A stretch of 64,000 nucleotides of DNA from NCBI GenBank assembly GCA_041905405.1, contig JAYRLC010000004.1:169822-233821 (forward strand). Direction: 5' to 3'. A model generated the notes under the pieces. It saw nothing but the letters and a program-made list of their open reading frames with translations, did no database searches and was not told the origin of the DNA. This document shows, piece by piece, positions 8,651-16,871 of the stretch; the stretch's first letter is position 1; the number at the start of each line of letters is the position of its first letter. A program made the translations under genes and the position numbers. This DNA comes from RAM1 sp041905405. GTDB lineage: Bacteria; Pseudomonadota; Gammaproteobacteria; Burkholderiales; Burkholderiaceae_C.

Positions 8651-10068
8651 CAGGCGCGCCCATAGGTGTCCGCCAGGCGCACGATGTCGTCTTCACCCAG
8701 GTAGGGGCCGCACTGCACCTCGATCAGCACCAGCTCGTCGCTGCCGATGTTGGACAGGCGGTGCTTTTCCTTGAGCGGGATGTAGCGGTACTGCCCGGGC
8801 TCGGCGCGCTGCTCCACGTCGCCGACCTGGATGAGCGCGATGCCCTGCACCACGACCCAGTGTTCGGCGCGGTGGTGGTGGTACTGCAGCGACAGCGACT
8901 GGCCCGGCTTCACGGTGATGCGCTTGACCTTGTAGTTGTCTTCTTCCTTGAGCGTGGCGTAGGTGCCCCAGGGGCGGTGCACGGCGGCGGGCAGCTGCGT
9001 GCTGTCGTGGCCGCGCGCCTTGAGTGAATCGACCACGGATTTGATCTTCTGCGCGGCCGCCTTGTGGGCCACCAGCAGCGCGTCGGGCGTATCCACCACG
9101 ACCAGATCCTTCACACCCACGACCGCCACGACCTTGGGGCCGTGGCTTTCCACCTGCACGTGGGTGCCCGTGGTTTCCACGGACACGACATCACAGGCGA
9201 AGGTGTTGCCCGAGGTGTCCGCCGTGTGCGCCTGCGCGACCGCCGGCCACGACCCCACATCGCTCCAGCCGAAGCGCGCCGGCACCACCGTGACATTGGA
9301 CGCCTTTTCCATCACCGCGTAGTCGATGCTGATGTCCGGCTGCACGCCGAACGCATGGGCGTCAAAGCGGGTGACGGCATCCTTGGTCTGGGCGTGGCTG
9401 AACACCTTGCGGGCCGCTTCCAGCGCGTGCGGCGCATGCTCGGCCATGGCGTCCAGGATGGTCTGCGCCTTGAAGCAGAACATGCCGCTGTTCCAGTAGT
9501 AACGGCCGGTCGCCAGGTAGGCCTGGGCCGTGGCCAGATCGGGCTTTTCGACGAAGCGCAGGACTGGCTGGTTGCGGCGGGCAACATGCTCGACTTCCAG
9601 GTAGCCAAAGCCCGTGTCGGGCCCGGTGGGCTGGATGCCGAACACCACCAGCTGGCCCTGGGCGGCGATGTCCGCCGCTTCGAGCGCGCAGGCCACGAAA
9701 GCCTCGGTGTCGGGGATCAGGTGGTCGGCCGGCAGCACCAGCATGATCGCGTCGGCGCCGTGTGCCCTGGCGCAATGCAGGGCTGCCAGGGCGATGGCCG
9801 GACCGGTGTTGCGGCCCTTGGGCTCCAGCAGGTAATGGGTGCTGGGCGGATCACCCATCTGGTCGAGCAGGCCGCTGGTCAGGAACAGGTGGTCCTGGTT
9901 GGTGACGATCACGAGCTCGTCGGTGCCGCAGGCCTGGCCGCGGCTGATGGCCTGGTCCAGCAGCGCCGAGCCGCCGACCTTGAGAAATGGCTTGGGATAA
10001 GCCTGGCGTGATGCGGGCCACAAACGGGTTCCCGCTCCTCCTGACAGCACAACCGAGACGAGTTTCAT
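8650..10068 (-). CDS. manC: Mannose-1-phosphate guanylyltransferase / mannose-6-phosphate isomerase
   Basis: Bifunctional type II enzyme of 472 residues (ManC/CpsB/AlgA family). The N-terminal nucleotidyltransferase makes GDP-mannose from GTP and mannose-1-phosphate and shows LSGGAGTRLWPASRQAYPKP (8-27) and FVEKPD. The C-terminal cupin (about 320-472) isomerises fructose-6-phosphate and mannose-6-phosphate, with the family block HRPWGTYATL, VKRITVKPGQSLSLQYHHHR and AEHWVVVQG. It is the first gene of the minus-strand operon and implies that the O-chain contains D-mannose or a GDP-mannose-derived sugar such as D-rhamnose. No phosphomannomutase gene is visible in the window. Confidence 0.95.
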   Translation of the reverse strand: MKLVSVVLSGGAGTRLWPASRQAYPKPFLKVGGSALLDQAISRGQACGTDELVIVTNQDHLFLTSGLLDQMGDPPSTHYLLEPKGRNTGPAIALAALHCARAHGADAIMLVLPADHLIPDTEAFVACALEAADIAAQGQLVVFGIQPTGPDTGFGYLEVEHVARRNQPVLRFVEKPDLATAQAYLATGRYYWNSGMFCFKAQTILDAMAEHAPHALEAARKVFSHAQTKDAVTRFDAHAFGVQPDISIDYAVMEKASNVTVVPARFGWSDVGSWPAVAQAHTADTSGNTFACDVVSVETTGTHVQVESHGPKVVAVVGVKDLVVVDTPDALLVAHKAAAQKIKSVVDSLKARGHDSTQLPAAVHRPWGTYATLKEEDNYKVKRITVKPGQSLSLQYHHHRAEHWVVVQGIALIQVGDVEQRAEPGQYRYIPLKEKHRLSNIGSDELVLIEVQCGPYLGEDDIVRLADTYGRA

Positions 10069-10182
10069 GGGCAGGAATACCTTGTTGTTGTGAATCCGTG
10101 ATGAACCCGGGATTTTATCGCCCGGTCAGGCCATGCCGGCCGGTGCGAGAATCGGCCCTGTCCGGGTCCCTGAGCGAGGAGC
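10069..10182. promoter_or_regulatory. Divergent intergenic region between manC and the WecA-like gene
   Basis: This 114-base spacer must hold the start signals for two divergent units. On the minus strand TAAAAT (10112-10117) resembles a -10 box for the manC operon, but I see no convincing -35 box. On the plus strand a GAGGAG ribosome-binding site lies just before the ATG at 10183. The assignment is weak. Confidence 0.3.
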
Positions 10183-11286
10183 ATGATCAGTCTGTTGATA
10201 CTTTGCGGCGCCGCATCTTTCGTGCTGTGCGCCCTGCTGGTGCGTTTCGGCCAGGACTGGGCCCGGCTCTATGGTTCGGCGCTGCCCCAGCGCTTTCATG
10301 CGGGCCAGGTGCCCCGGTTGGGCGGTGCGGCCATGTTCGGCGCCTACACCTGCGCCTGGATGTGGATGCTGGCGGCGCCGCGGCTGGGCATGGCCAACCA
10401 GATCATGGTGGATCCCTTGACAGCCGCTGCCTGGTGGATTGCCGGGGCCATCGCCGTGGCGGGCGGCATCTACGAGGACGTGACACAGATGCTTTCCGTG
10501 CGGTACAGACTGTTTCTGACCGCCCTGGCCGCTGCGGCTGCGGTCTGGGCCCTGCAGCTGGCCGTGCCGCGCCTGGGTTTTGCCGGGCTGGACAGTGTCT
10601 GGGCGGCCATGCCCTGGGCTGGCATTGCGCTGGCCGTGGTCGCGATCATGGGGTTGCCGCATGCGTTCAACCTCATCGACGGCTACAACGGCCTGGCCGG
10701 GCTGGTGGCGCTGATCGTCTGCATCGCACTGGCCCACGTCAGCCTGCAGGTGGGCGACCGGCAACTGGCCGCGGTCGCGGTGACGCTGGCGGGCGCGACG
10801 GCCGGTTTCCTGGTGTGGAACTACCCGCGGGGCCTGATCTTTGCGGGCGACGGCGGTGCGTACCTGTGGGGCGTGGCGATCGCCGTGCTGTGCGTGCAGC
10901 TCGTGCAGCGCCATGCGCTGGTGTCGCCGTGGTTTCCGGTGCTGCTGCTGATCTACCCGGTGTGGGAGACGGTTTTCTCCATCTACCGCAAGGCCGCGCG
11001 CGGCCAGTCCCCGGGCGTGGCCGACGCGCTGCACTTTCACCAGCTCATCTACCGGCGCATCGTGCGCAGCGTGTTCCACGACGACGCCTCGCGCCGCATG
11101 CTCATGCGCAACAACCGCACGTCCCCCTACCTGTGGGGCTTCACCCTGCTCACGGTGGTGCCGGCCCTGCTGTTCTGGCAGAACTCCGTGGTGCTGATCG
11201 CCTTCACGCTGCTGTTCATCGTTTCGTATGTGTGGGCCTACGTGACCATCGTGCGCTTCAAGGTGCCGCGCTGGGTGCGGCGCTGA
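10183..11286 (+). CDS. Undecaprenyl-phosphate N-acetylglucosaminyl-1-phosphate transferase family (WecA/MraY-like)
   Basis: Polytopic enzyme of 367 residues that should load a phosphosugar onto undecaprenyl phosphate, the first step of O-antigen assembly. About ten or eleven hydrophobic helices are visible. Family motifs present are PRLGG (about 44-48), NLIDGYNGLAG (about 164-174), FAGDGGAYLWG (about 223-233) and the cytoplasmic His motif ALHFHQLIYRR (about 283-293). The usual DD pair after helix 3 appears as GGIYEDVTQ, with Glu in place of the first Asp. A good GAGGAG ribosome-binding site supports the start. It is divergent from manC. The sugar transferred is not known. Confidence 0.85.
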   Translation: MISLLILCGAASFVLCALLVRFGQDWARLYGSALPQRFHAGQVPRLGGAAMFGAYTCAWMWMLAAPRLGMANQIMVDPLTAAAWWIAGAIAVAGGIYEDVTQMLSVRYRLFLTALAAAAAVWALQLAVPRLGFAGLDSVWAAMPWAGIALAVVAIMGLPHAFNLIDGYNGLAGLVALIVCIALAHVSLQVGDRQLAAVAVTLAGATAGFLVWNYPRGLIFAGDGGAYLWGVAIAVLCVQLVQRHALVSPWFPVLLLIYPVWETVFSIYRKAARGQSPGVADALHFHQLIYRRIVRSVFHDDASRRMLMRNNRTSPYLWGFTLLTVVPALLFWQNSVVLIAFTLLFIVSYVWAYVTIVRFKVPRWVRR

Positions 11287-11350
11287 GGCGCTTGCGGCGG
11301 ATCGCACATGCGGCACAATTTGCGCGTTCCCCCTCAATTCAACCGGTGCC

Positions 11351-12244
11351 ATGACCACTGACATCCTGAACATCGCGCCGCGCGACAAGGCCGAAATCCT
11401 TGCGCAGGCGCTGCCGTACATCCGCAAGTTCCATGGCAAGACCATGGTCATCAAGTACGGCGGCAACGCCATGACCGACCCCGCCCTGCAGGCCGACTTT
11501 GCCGAGGACGTGGTGCTGCTCAAGCTCGTGGGCATGAACCCGGTCGTGGTGCACGGCGGCGGCCCGCAGATCGAAACCGCGCTGAACCGCCTGGGCAAGA
11601 AGGGCGAGTTCATCCAGGGCATGCGCGTGACCGACGCCGAGACCATGGAAGTCGTGGAATGGGTGCTGGCCGGCGAAGTGCAGCAGGACATCGTGGGCCT
11701 GATCAACCAGGCCGGCGGCAAGGCCGTGGGCCTGACGGGCCGTGACGGCGGCCTGATCCGCGCGCAGAAGCTCAAGATGGTGGACGCGAAGGACCCGAAC
11801 ATCGAACACGACGTCGGCCAGGTCGGCGACATCGTGGCGATCGACCCGAGCGTGGTCAAGGCGCTGCAGGACGACGCATTCATTCCCGTCATCAGCCCCA
11901 TTGGCTTTGGCGAAGCCAACGAAAGCTACAACATCAACGCCGACGTGGTGGCCAGCAAGCTCGCCACCGTGCTCAAGGCCGAAAAGCTCGTGCTGCTGAC
12001 CAACACGCCCGGCGTGCTGGACAAGTCCGGCAAACTGCTCACGGACCTGACCGCGCGCGAAATCGACGACCTGTTCGCCGACGGCACCATCAGCGGCGGC
12101 ATGCTGCCAAAGATCAGCGGCGCGCTGGACGCGGCCAAGAGCGGCGTCAACGCCGTGCACATCATCGATGGCCGGGTTCCGCATTCGATGCTGCTTGAAA
12201 TCCTCACGGACCAAGCCTACGGAACGATGATCCGTTCCCACTGA
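11351..12244 (+). CDS. argB: Acetylglutamate kinase
   Basis: Cytoplasmic kinase of 297 residues that phosphorylates N-acetylglutamate in the second step of arginine biosynthesis. Amino-acid kinase signatures are clear: MVIKYGGNAM near residue 33 with the phosphate-binding Lys, VVVHGGGPQIE near residue 65 and VLLTNTPGVLDKSG near residue 215. The length matches the hexameric, arginine-sensitive class. Only seven bases separate it from the response regulator gene, so they may share transcription. The context is ordinary for Burkholderiales, where slmA lies close by. Confidence 0.97.
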   Translation: MTTDILNIAPRDKAEILAQALPYIRKFHGKTMVIKYGGNAMTDPALQADFAEDVVLLKLVGMNPVVVHGGGPQIETALNRLGKKGEFIQGMRVTDAETMEVVEWVLAGEVQQDIVGLINQAGGKAVGLTGRDGGLIRAQKLKMVDAKDPNIEHDVGQVGDIVAIDPSVVKALQDDAFIPVISPIGFGEANESYNINADVVASKLATVLKAEKLVLLTNTPGVLDKSGKLLTDLTAREIDDLFADGTISGGMLPKISGALDAAKSGVNAVHIIDGRVPHSMLLEILTDQAYGTMIRSH

Positions 12245-12251
12245 GCAAATC

Positions 12252-12968
12252 ATGCGCCTGCTTCTTGTCGAAGACGATGTGATGGTCGCCAGCGGCATCA
12301 AGCTGGGCCTGACCGACGCCGGCTATGCGGTGGACTGGGTGGGCAGCGGCGAGCGGGCCGAGGAGGTGCTGCGCACCGAGAATTTCGACGCGGCCATCAT
12401 CGACATCGGCCTGCCCAACATGGACGGGCTGGAGCTCACGCGCCGGCTGCGTCGCCCCGACATGAGCAGCCACGCCATGCCTGTGCTCATCCTGACCGCG
12501 CGCGACGCCCTGCACGACCGCGTGCAGGGCCTGGACCTGGGCGCCGACGACTACATGGTCAAGCCGTTCGAGCTGCCCGAACTGCTGGCACGGCTGCGCG
12601 CGCTGCTGCGGCGGTCGCAGGCGGCCACGACGGCCGTGCTGTCGTTTGGCCCGATCGAGCTGGACACCGCCAACCGCCGCGCCGCCGCAATGCGCAACGG
12701 CGTGGCCCATTCCATCGAACTGGGGCCGCGCGAGTGGACGGTCATGGAATACCTGCTCATCAACGCGCCCAAGCCCGCCAGCAAGGACAAGCTCCTGCAG
12801 GCACTGACCGGCTGGGACAAGGAAATCACGCCCAATGCGGTCGAGGTGTACATCTCGCGGCTGCGCGGCAAGCTGGAGCCCCATGGTGTGGCGCTGCGCT
12901 CCATCCGTGGCTTCGGCTACCGGCTGGAGCTGAACGACGCCGAGCCTTCCGCGCCACCGCCCGCATGA
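12252..12968 (+). CDS. OmpR/PhoB-family response regulator
   Basis: DNA-binding response regulator of 238 residues. The receiver domain (about 1-115) starts MRLLLVEDD and has the phospho-acceptor Asp51 in IIDIGLPNMDG, plus LTARDA and the switch Lys in YMVKPF. The winged-helix output domain (about 130-228) ends with the typical SRLRGKLEPHG and IRGFGYRL. Its stop overlaps the ATG of the histidine kinase gene (ATGA), so the pair is co-translated. It resembles the QseB/TctD branch. The signal is unknown. Confidence 0.93.
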   Translation: MRLLLVEDDVMVASGIKLGLTDAGYAVDWVGSGERAEEVLRTENFDAAIIDIGLPNMDGLELTRRLRRPDMSSHAMPVLILTARDALHDRVQGLDLGADDYMVKPFELPELLARLRALLRRSQAATTAVLSFGPIELDTANRRAAAMRNGVAHSIELGPREWTVMEYLLINAPKPASKDKLLQALTGWDKEITPNAVEVYISRLRGKLEPHGVALRSIRGFGYRLELNDAEPSAPPPA

Positions 12969-14368
12969 AGCAGCCTCCCCGCCAGCCCACCATGACCGGT
13001 GGCCTGCAGCGGCGGCTGCTCGTCATGCTGATCCTGCCGCTGGTGCTGCTGGCGCTGGTCAACGCGTGGTTCGACTACCGTTCGGCCGACAGCGTGGCGG
13101 TACAGCAGGACCAGCGCCTCGCAGCCCTGGTGCCGCTGCTGGCCGATTCGGTGATCGGGCAGGCCGAAAGCGCGCGCGGCGGATTGCTGATGCTCATGGC
13201 GCCGCCGGTGGAGGCGTTCCTGAGCGTGGGGCCTGACGCCGCCGCGTTCAGCATCCTGGATGCCGACGGGCGCGTGATGCGCGGCGAGGCCTGGCTGGCC
13301 GGGCTGCCGCCCACCACCTTCGAGCCCGAGTTCCACAGCGAGGAGAACCAGGGCACCACCTGGCGCATCGTGCGCCAGCGGCTGCAGTCGGTGGTGGGCG
13401 AGATCACCGTCGTGCTGGCGGACGGATCGGACTCGCGCCAGCAGTGGGCGCGCACGCTGCTGTTCAAGGCGCTGCTGCCCAATCTGGTGCTCATCACGCT
13501 CGCGGCGTTCGCCGTGAACTGGGCTGTGCGCCGCGCGCTCAAGCCGCTGCTGGACCTGAAGGAGGCGGTCGAGCGGCGTTCGCCCCGCGACCTGAGCGCC
13601 ATCGATGAAGAAGCCTCGCCCGAAGAAGTTCGTCCGCTGGTGCAGTCGCTGAATCGCCTGTTCGGCCTGGTGAACGTCCAGGCCGAAGGGCAGCGCCGGT
13701 TCGTGGCCGACGCCGCGCACCAGCTGCGCACGCCGCTGGCGGGGCTGCAGGCCCAGGTGGAGGCCTGGGCGCAGGCAGCCAACGCGGCGGCCGGCCAGCC
13801 GTCCGTCACGCTGCGCGCCGAACAGGTCAACAAACTGCGCAACGCCACGCGGCGCACGTCGCAGCTGGCCAACCAGCTGCTGGCCCTGTCGCGGGCCGAT
13901 GCGCGCACCATGCACCCGCAGCCCATGCAGCGCGTGGACCTGAAGGACCTGAGCGAGACGACGCTGCAGACCCACCTGGACGCCGCCACGGCCAAGCGCA
14001 TCGATCTGGGGCTGGATGCGCAGCCGGCCATGGTCATGGGCCACGACTGGCTGCTGCGCGAACTGCTGGGCAACCTGGTGGACAACGCCGTCAAGTACAC
14101 GCCCGCGGGTGGCACCGTCACCATCCGGTGCGGCCAGCGTGACGGTGTGGTGTTTCTGGAAGTGGAAGACGACGGTCCCGGCATTCCACGTGCCGAGCGC
14201 GGGCAGGTGCTGGAGCGCTTCTACCGCGTGCAGGGCACGGCAGGGGAGGGCAACGGTTTGGGCCTGGCCATCGCCGATGAGATCGCGCGGGCTCATCACA
14301 CCATGCTGGAGCTGGATGCTGGCGCGGACGGCCGCGGGCTGAAAGCCACGCTGAGATTCCCGGGGTAA
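12965..14368 (+). CDS. Sensor histidine kinase (TctE/QseC-like)
   Basis: Inner-membrane sensor kinase of 467 residues partnering the upstream regulator. A first membrane helix (about 18-37) and a second (about 165-185) bracket a periplasmic sensor of the two-component sensor N-terminal (2CSK_N) type. A HAMP-like linker follows. The H-box is FVADAAHQLRTPLAG with phospho-accepting His252, the N-box is GNLVDNAVKYTPAGG, then VEDDGPGIP and GNGLGLAIADEIA. I chose the ATG at 12965 for its four-base overlap with the regulator stop. A second ATG at 12992 is possible. Known relatives sense tricarboxylates or catecholamine-like signals, but nothing here fixes the ligand. Confidence 0.9.
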   Translation: MKQPPRQPTMTGGLQRRLLVMLILPLVLLALVNAWFDYRSADSVAVQQDQRLAALVPLLADSVIGQAESARGGLLMLMAPPVEAFLSVGPDAAAFSILDADGRVMRGEAWLAGLPPTTFEPEFHSEENQGTTWRIVRQRLQSVVGEITVVLADGSDSRQQWARTLLFKALLPNLVLITLAAFAVNWAVRRALKPLLDLKEAVERRSPRDLSAIDEEASPEEVRPLVQSLNRLFGLVNVQAEGQRRFVADAAHQLRTPLAGLQAQVEAWAQAANAAAGQPSVTLRAEQVNKLRNATRRTSQLANQLLALSRADARTMHPQPMQRVDLKDLSETTLQTHLDAATAKRIDLGLDAQPAMVMGHDWLLRELLGNLVDNAVKYTPAGGTVTIRCGQRDGVVFLEVEDDGPGIPRAERGQVLERFYRVQGTAGEGNGLGLAIADEIARAHHTMLELDAGADGRGLKATLRFPG

Positions 14369-14440
14369 GTACGCACTTGGGCGGTCCGGGAGCCGCTGCA
14401 GGCCTGTGCGAGAATCATTTGAATACGATTTTTTCAGACC

Positions 14441-15094
14441 ATGTCCGACGCAGAGTCCAGCACCCCGACGCCCTCCGCCGCCACCGACGTTGCCGCGCCG
14501 GCGCGCAAGCGGCCCAAGCCCGGGGAGCGCCGCGTGCAGATCCTGGAGGCGCTGGCGACCATGCTGGAGCAACCGGGCGCCGAACGCATCACGACGGCGG
14601 CGCTGGCCGCGCGGCTGGAGGTGAGCGAGGCCGCGCTGTACCGCCATTTCGCCAGCAAGGCGCAGATGTTCGAAGGCCTGATCGAGTTCATCGAGCAAAG
14701 CGTCTTCACGCTGGTCAACCAGATCACCGAGCGCACGGACGATGCGCCCCAGGCCGGCGCGCGGCAGGCGGCCAAGGTCATCGGCATGCTGCTGCAGTTC
14801 GGCGAAAAAAACCCCGGCATGACGCGCGTGATGGTCGGCGACGCGCTGGTGTTCGAGAACGAACGCCTGCAGCAGCGCATGAACCAGTTCTTCGACAAGA
14901 TCGAGGCGTCGCTGCGCCAGTGCCTGCGCGATGCCGCGCAGGCCGACGGCTCCGCCACGCCCAGCGTGCAGGCGCAGGTGCGCGCGTCGCTGCTCACGGC
15001 ATTTGCCGTGGGCCGTCTGCAGCGCTTTGCCCGTTCAGGCTTCAAGCGCGTGCCGTCCGAACACCTGGAAGCCAGCCTCGCGCTGATGCTGTGA
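14441..15094 (+). CDS. slmA: Nucleoid occlusion factor, TetR family
   Basis: DNA-binding protein of 217 residues that blocks FtsZ ring assembly over the nucleoid. After a disordered Pro/Ala-rich start (about 1-25) the family core begins KRPKPGERRVQILEALATML. The helix-turn-helix is ITTAALAARLEVSEAALYRH (about 50-69). The C-terminal part with FGEKNPGMTRVMVGDALVFE and RLQQRMNQFFDKIEASLRQ is characteristic of SlmA rather than of ordinary TetR repressors. Its proximity to argB is common in related bacteria. Confidence 0.93.
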   Translation: MSDAESSTPTPSAATDVAAPARKRPKPGERRVQILEALATMLEQPGAERITTAALAARLEVSEAALYRHFASKAQMFEGLIEFIEQSVFTLVNQITERTDDAPQAGARQAAKVIGMLLQFGEKNPGMTRVMVGDALVFENERLQQRMNQFFDKIEASLRQCLRDAAQADGSATPSVQAQVRASLLTAFAVGRLQRFARSGFKRVPSEHLEASLALML

Positions 15095-15127
15095 CCGGCG
15101 CCGTGGGCCGCGGCCGCCCCTGACACC

Positions 15128-15796
15128 ATGCTGTCCATCCGCCTGGCCGGCGCCGACGTTGCGCTGCACCCGTCGGGCGGCGCGTTCCTGCCCTGGTGCG
15201 GCACTGTGCTGGTGGCCGACGCGCATTTCGGCAAGGCCGTGAGTTTCCGGCGGCTGGGCGTGCCGGTGCCGCAGGGCACCACCAGCGAGACGCTGGGTCA
15301 ACTCACGGCGCTGGTGCGTGACACCCGGGCGCAGCGCATCGTGTTCCTGGGGGACTTCCTGCATTCAGCGCGATCGCATGCCGCCGCGACCCTGGACGCC
15401 ATCGGCCGCTGGCGCGCCGCGCATGCCGGCGTAACGCTCATGCTGGTGCGCGGCAACCATGACGAGCGTGCCGGCGACCCGCCGACCAGCCTGGGCATCG
15501 AGGTGGTGGATGAGCCGCTGCCACTGGCGCCGTTTGCGTTGTGCCACCATCCGCGGCCGGTGCCAGGCGCCTACGTGCTGGCGGGCCACTGGCATCCCTG
15601 TATCAGCCTGGGCGGGCGCGCCAACGACCGGCTGCGGCTGCCGTGCTTCTGGTTCGGGGACGAGGCAGCCAACCCTGTGGGGGTGTTGCCGGCGTTCGGC
15701 AGCTTCACGGGCATGCATGCGGCGGCGAGGCGGCCGCATGACCGGGTCTATGTGCTGGCGGGCGGCATGGTGCGCGAACTGCCGCGCGGGGACTGA
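15128..15796 (+). CDS. pdeM: Metallophosphoesterase, PdeM-type
   Basis: Protein of 222 residues from the calcineurin-like phosphoesterase family. The metal-binding blocks occur in order: VADAHFGKA (about 30-38), FLGDFLHSARSH (about 76-87), LVRGNHDERA (about 103-112) and LAGHWHPCI (about 152-160). The pattern matches the group named PdeM, usually encoded next to an Lhr-type helicase and an ATP-dependent DNA ligase in a DNA-repair cluster. Neither partner is present here, so the repair role is family knowledge only. It ends directly against the convergent oxidoreductase gene with no spacer. Confidence 0.85.
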   Translation: MLSIRLAGADVALHPSGGAFLPWCGTVLVADAHFGKAVSFRRLGVPVPQGTTSETLGQLTALVRDTRAQRIVFLGDFLHSARSHAAATLDAIGRWRAAHAGVTLMLVRGNHDERAGDPPTSLGIEVVDEPLPLAPFALCHHPRPVPGAYVLAGHWHPCISLGGRANDRLRLPCFWFGDEAANPVGVLPAFGSFTGMHAAARRPHDRVYVLAGGMVRELPRGD

Positions 15797-16852
15797 TCAG
15801 CGGCCCAGGCCCACCCGTGCCGCCGCCTGCGTGATCTCGGCCCATGTCGCGTCGTCGATGGTGATGCCGGCCCGTGCGCGCTGGGCCCGCGCCTCGCGCT
15901 CGGGTTCGCCGGCGATGCGCACGCCGTCGCTGCCTTCGCCCGCGGGCGACTGGCGCAGCCAGTCCACGAACGCCGCGGCTTCCTGTTCAAAGGCGGCCTG
16001 CGTGCCCAGCCGCGCCGGGTCGATCAGCACGGTGAGCATGCCGTTGACGACCGCGCGGGCATGGTCGGCCGGCCGGTGCCAGGTGCCGCCGCCGGTCAGC
16101 GCGCCGCCCAGCAGCTCGCACGCCACGGCCATGCCGTAGCCCTTGTGTTCGCCAAAGGTCATGAGCGCGCCGAACAGGCCGTTGGACTGCGGCACCACCA
16201 CCACGCCGGGGTTGGTGGTGGGCCGGCCCCGCTCGTCGATCAGCGTGCCGGGTTCGGCATGCCGGCCTTCGTTGTAGGCCACGCGCATCTTGCCCTGCGC
16301 CACCCGGCTGGTCGCAAAGTCCAGCACGAAGGGTTCATTGCCGGCCATGGGCACCCCAATGCAGCACGGGTTGGTCCCGAAGCGCCCGTCGCCGCCGCCA
16401 TAGGGCGCCACCACGGGCCGCGACAGCACGTTCACGAAATGCATGGCCACCAGCCCCTGCGCCACCGCCATCTCGGCGAAGTGGCCGATGCGCCCCAGGT
16501 GGTGCGCGTTGGCCAGCGTCATGATGCAACTGCCGTGCTGCTTGGCACGGGCCATGCCCAGCGCCATGGCCTGCGCGCCCACGATCTGGCCGTAGCCACG
16601 CTGGCCGTCCAGCGTGAGCAGCGTGCCGGTGTCCAGCACGGTGCGCACGCCGGTGTTGGGTTTCAGGCCCCCTTCGAGCACGGCGTCCACGTAGCGCGGC
16701 GCCATACCCACGCCGTGCGAGTCATGCCCGCTCAGGTTGGCCAGGACCAGGTTGGCGGCGACGGCCTGCGCTTCGTCGGCGCTGCTGCCGGCGGCGGCAA
16801 GGATGGCGGCGATGCGGGCCGTGAGGTCGGTGGCGGAAATCGTTGTGGGCAT
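15797..16852 (-). CDS. Malate/L-lactate (Ldh2) family NAD(P)H oxidoreductase
   Basis: Enzyme of 351 residues from the LDH2/MDH2 family (relatives include malate, sulfolactate, ureidoglycolate and delta-1-piperideine-2-carboxylate reductases). Family blocks visible are NLSGHDSHGVGMAPRYVDAV near residue 40, VSLANAH-type MTLANAHHLGRIGHFAEMA near 115 with the active-site His, FGTNPCCIGVPM near 160 and GEHKGYGMAVACELLGGAL near 235. It is the last gene of the TRAP/dehydratase operon. In this context it probably oxidises or reduces a hydroxy acid in the same pathway, such as lactate released by the FAH-family hydrolase. The substrate is inferred. Confidence 0.85.
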   Translation of the reverse strand: MPTTISATDLTARIAAILAAAGSSADEAQAVAANLVLANLSGHDSHGVGMAPRYVDAVLEGGLKPNTGVRTVLDTGTLLTLDGQRGYGQIVGAQAMALGMARAKQHGSCIMTLANAHHLGRIGHFAEMAVAQGLVAMHFVNVLSRPVVAPYGGGDGRFGTNPCCIGVPMAGNEPFVLDFATSRVAQGKMRVAYNEGRHAEPGTLIDERGRPTTNPGVVVVPQSNGLFGALMTFGEHKGYGMAVACELLGGALTGGGTWHRPADHARAVVNGMLTVLIDPARLGTQAAFEQEAAAFVDWLRQSPAGEGSDGVRIAGEPEREARAQRARAGITIDDATWAEITQAAARVGLGR

Positions 16853-16871
16853 GAGCAGAAAAGAAGGGGAG

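Noticed and set aside
10126..14698. Long minus-strand frames of about 590 residues opposite the WecA-like, argB and histidine kinase genes
   Set aside because: They are low-complexity His/Gln/Arg-rich translations that cross several well-supported plus-strand genes.
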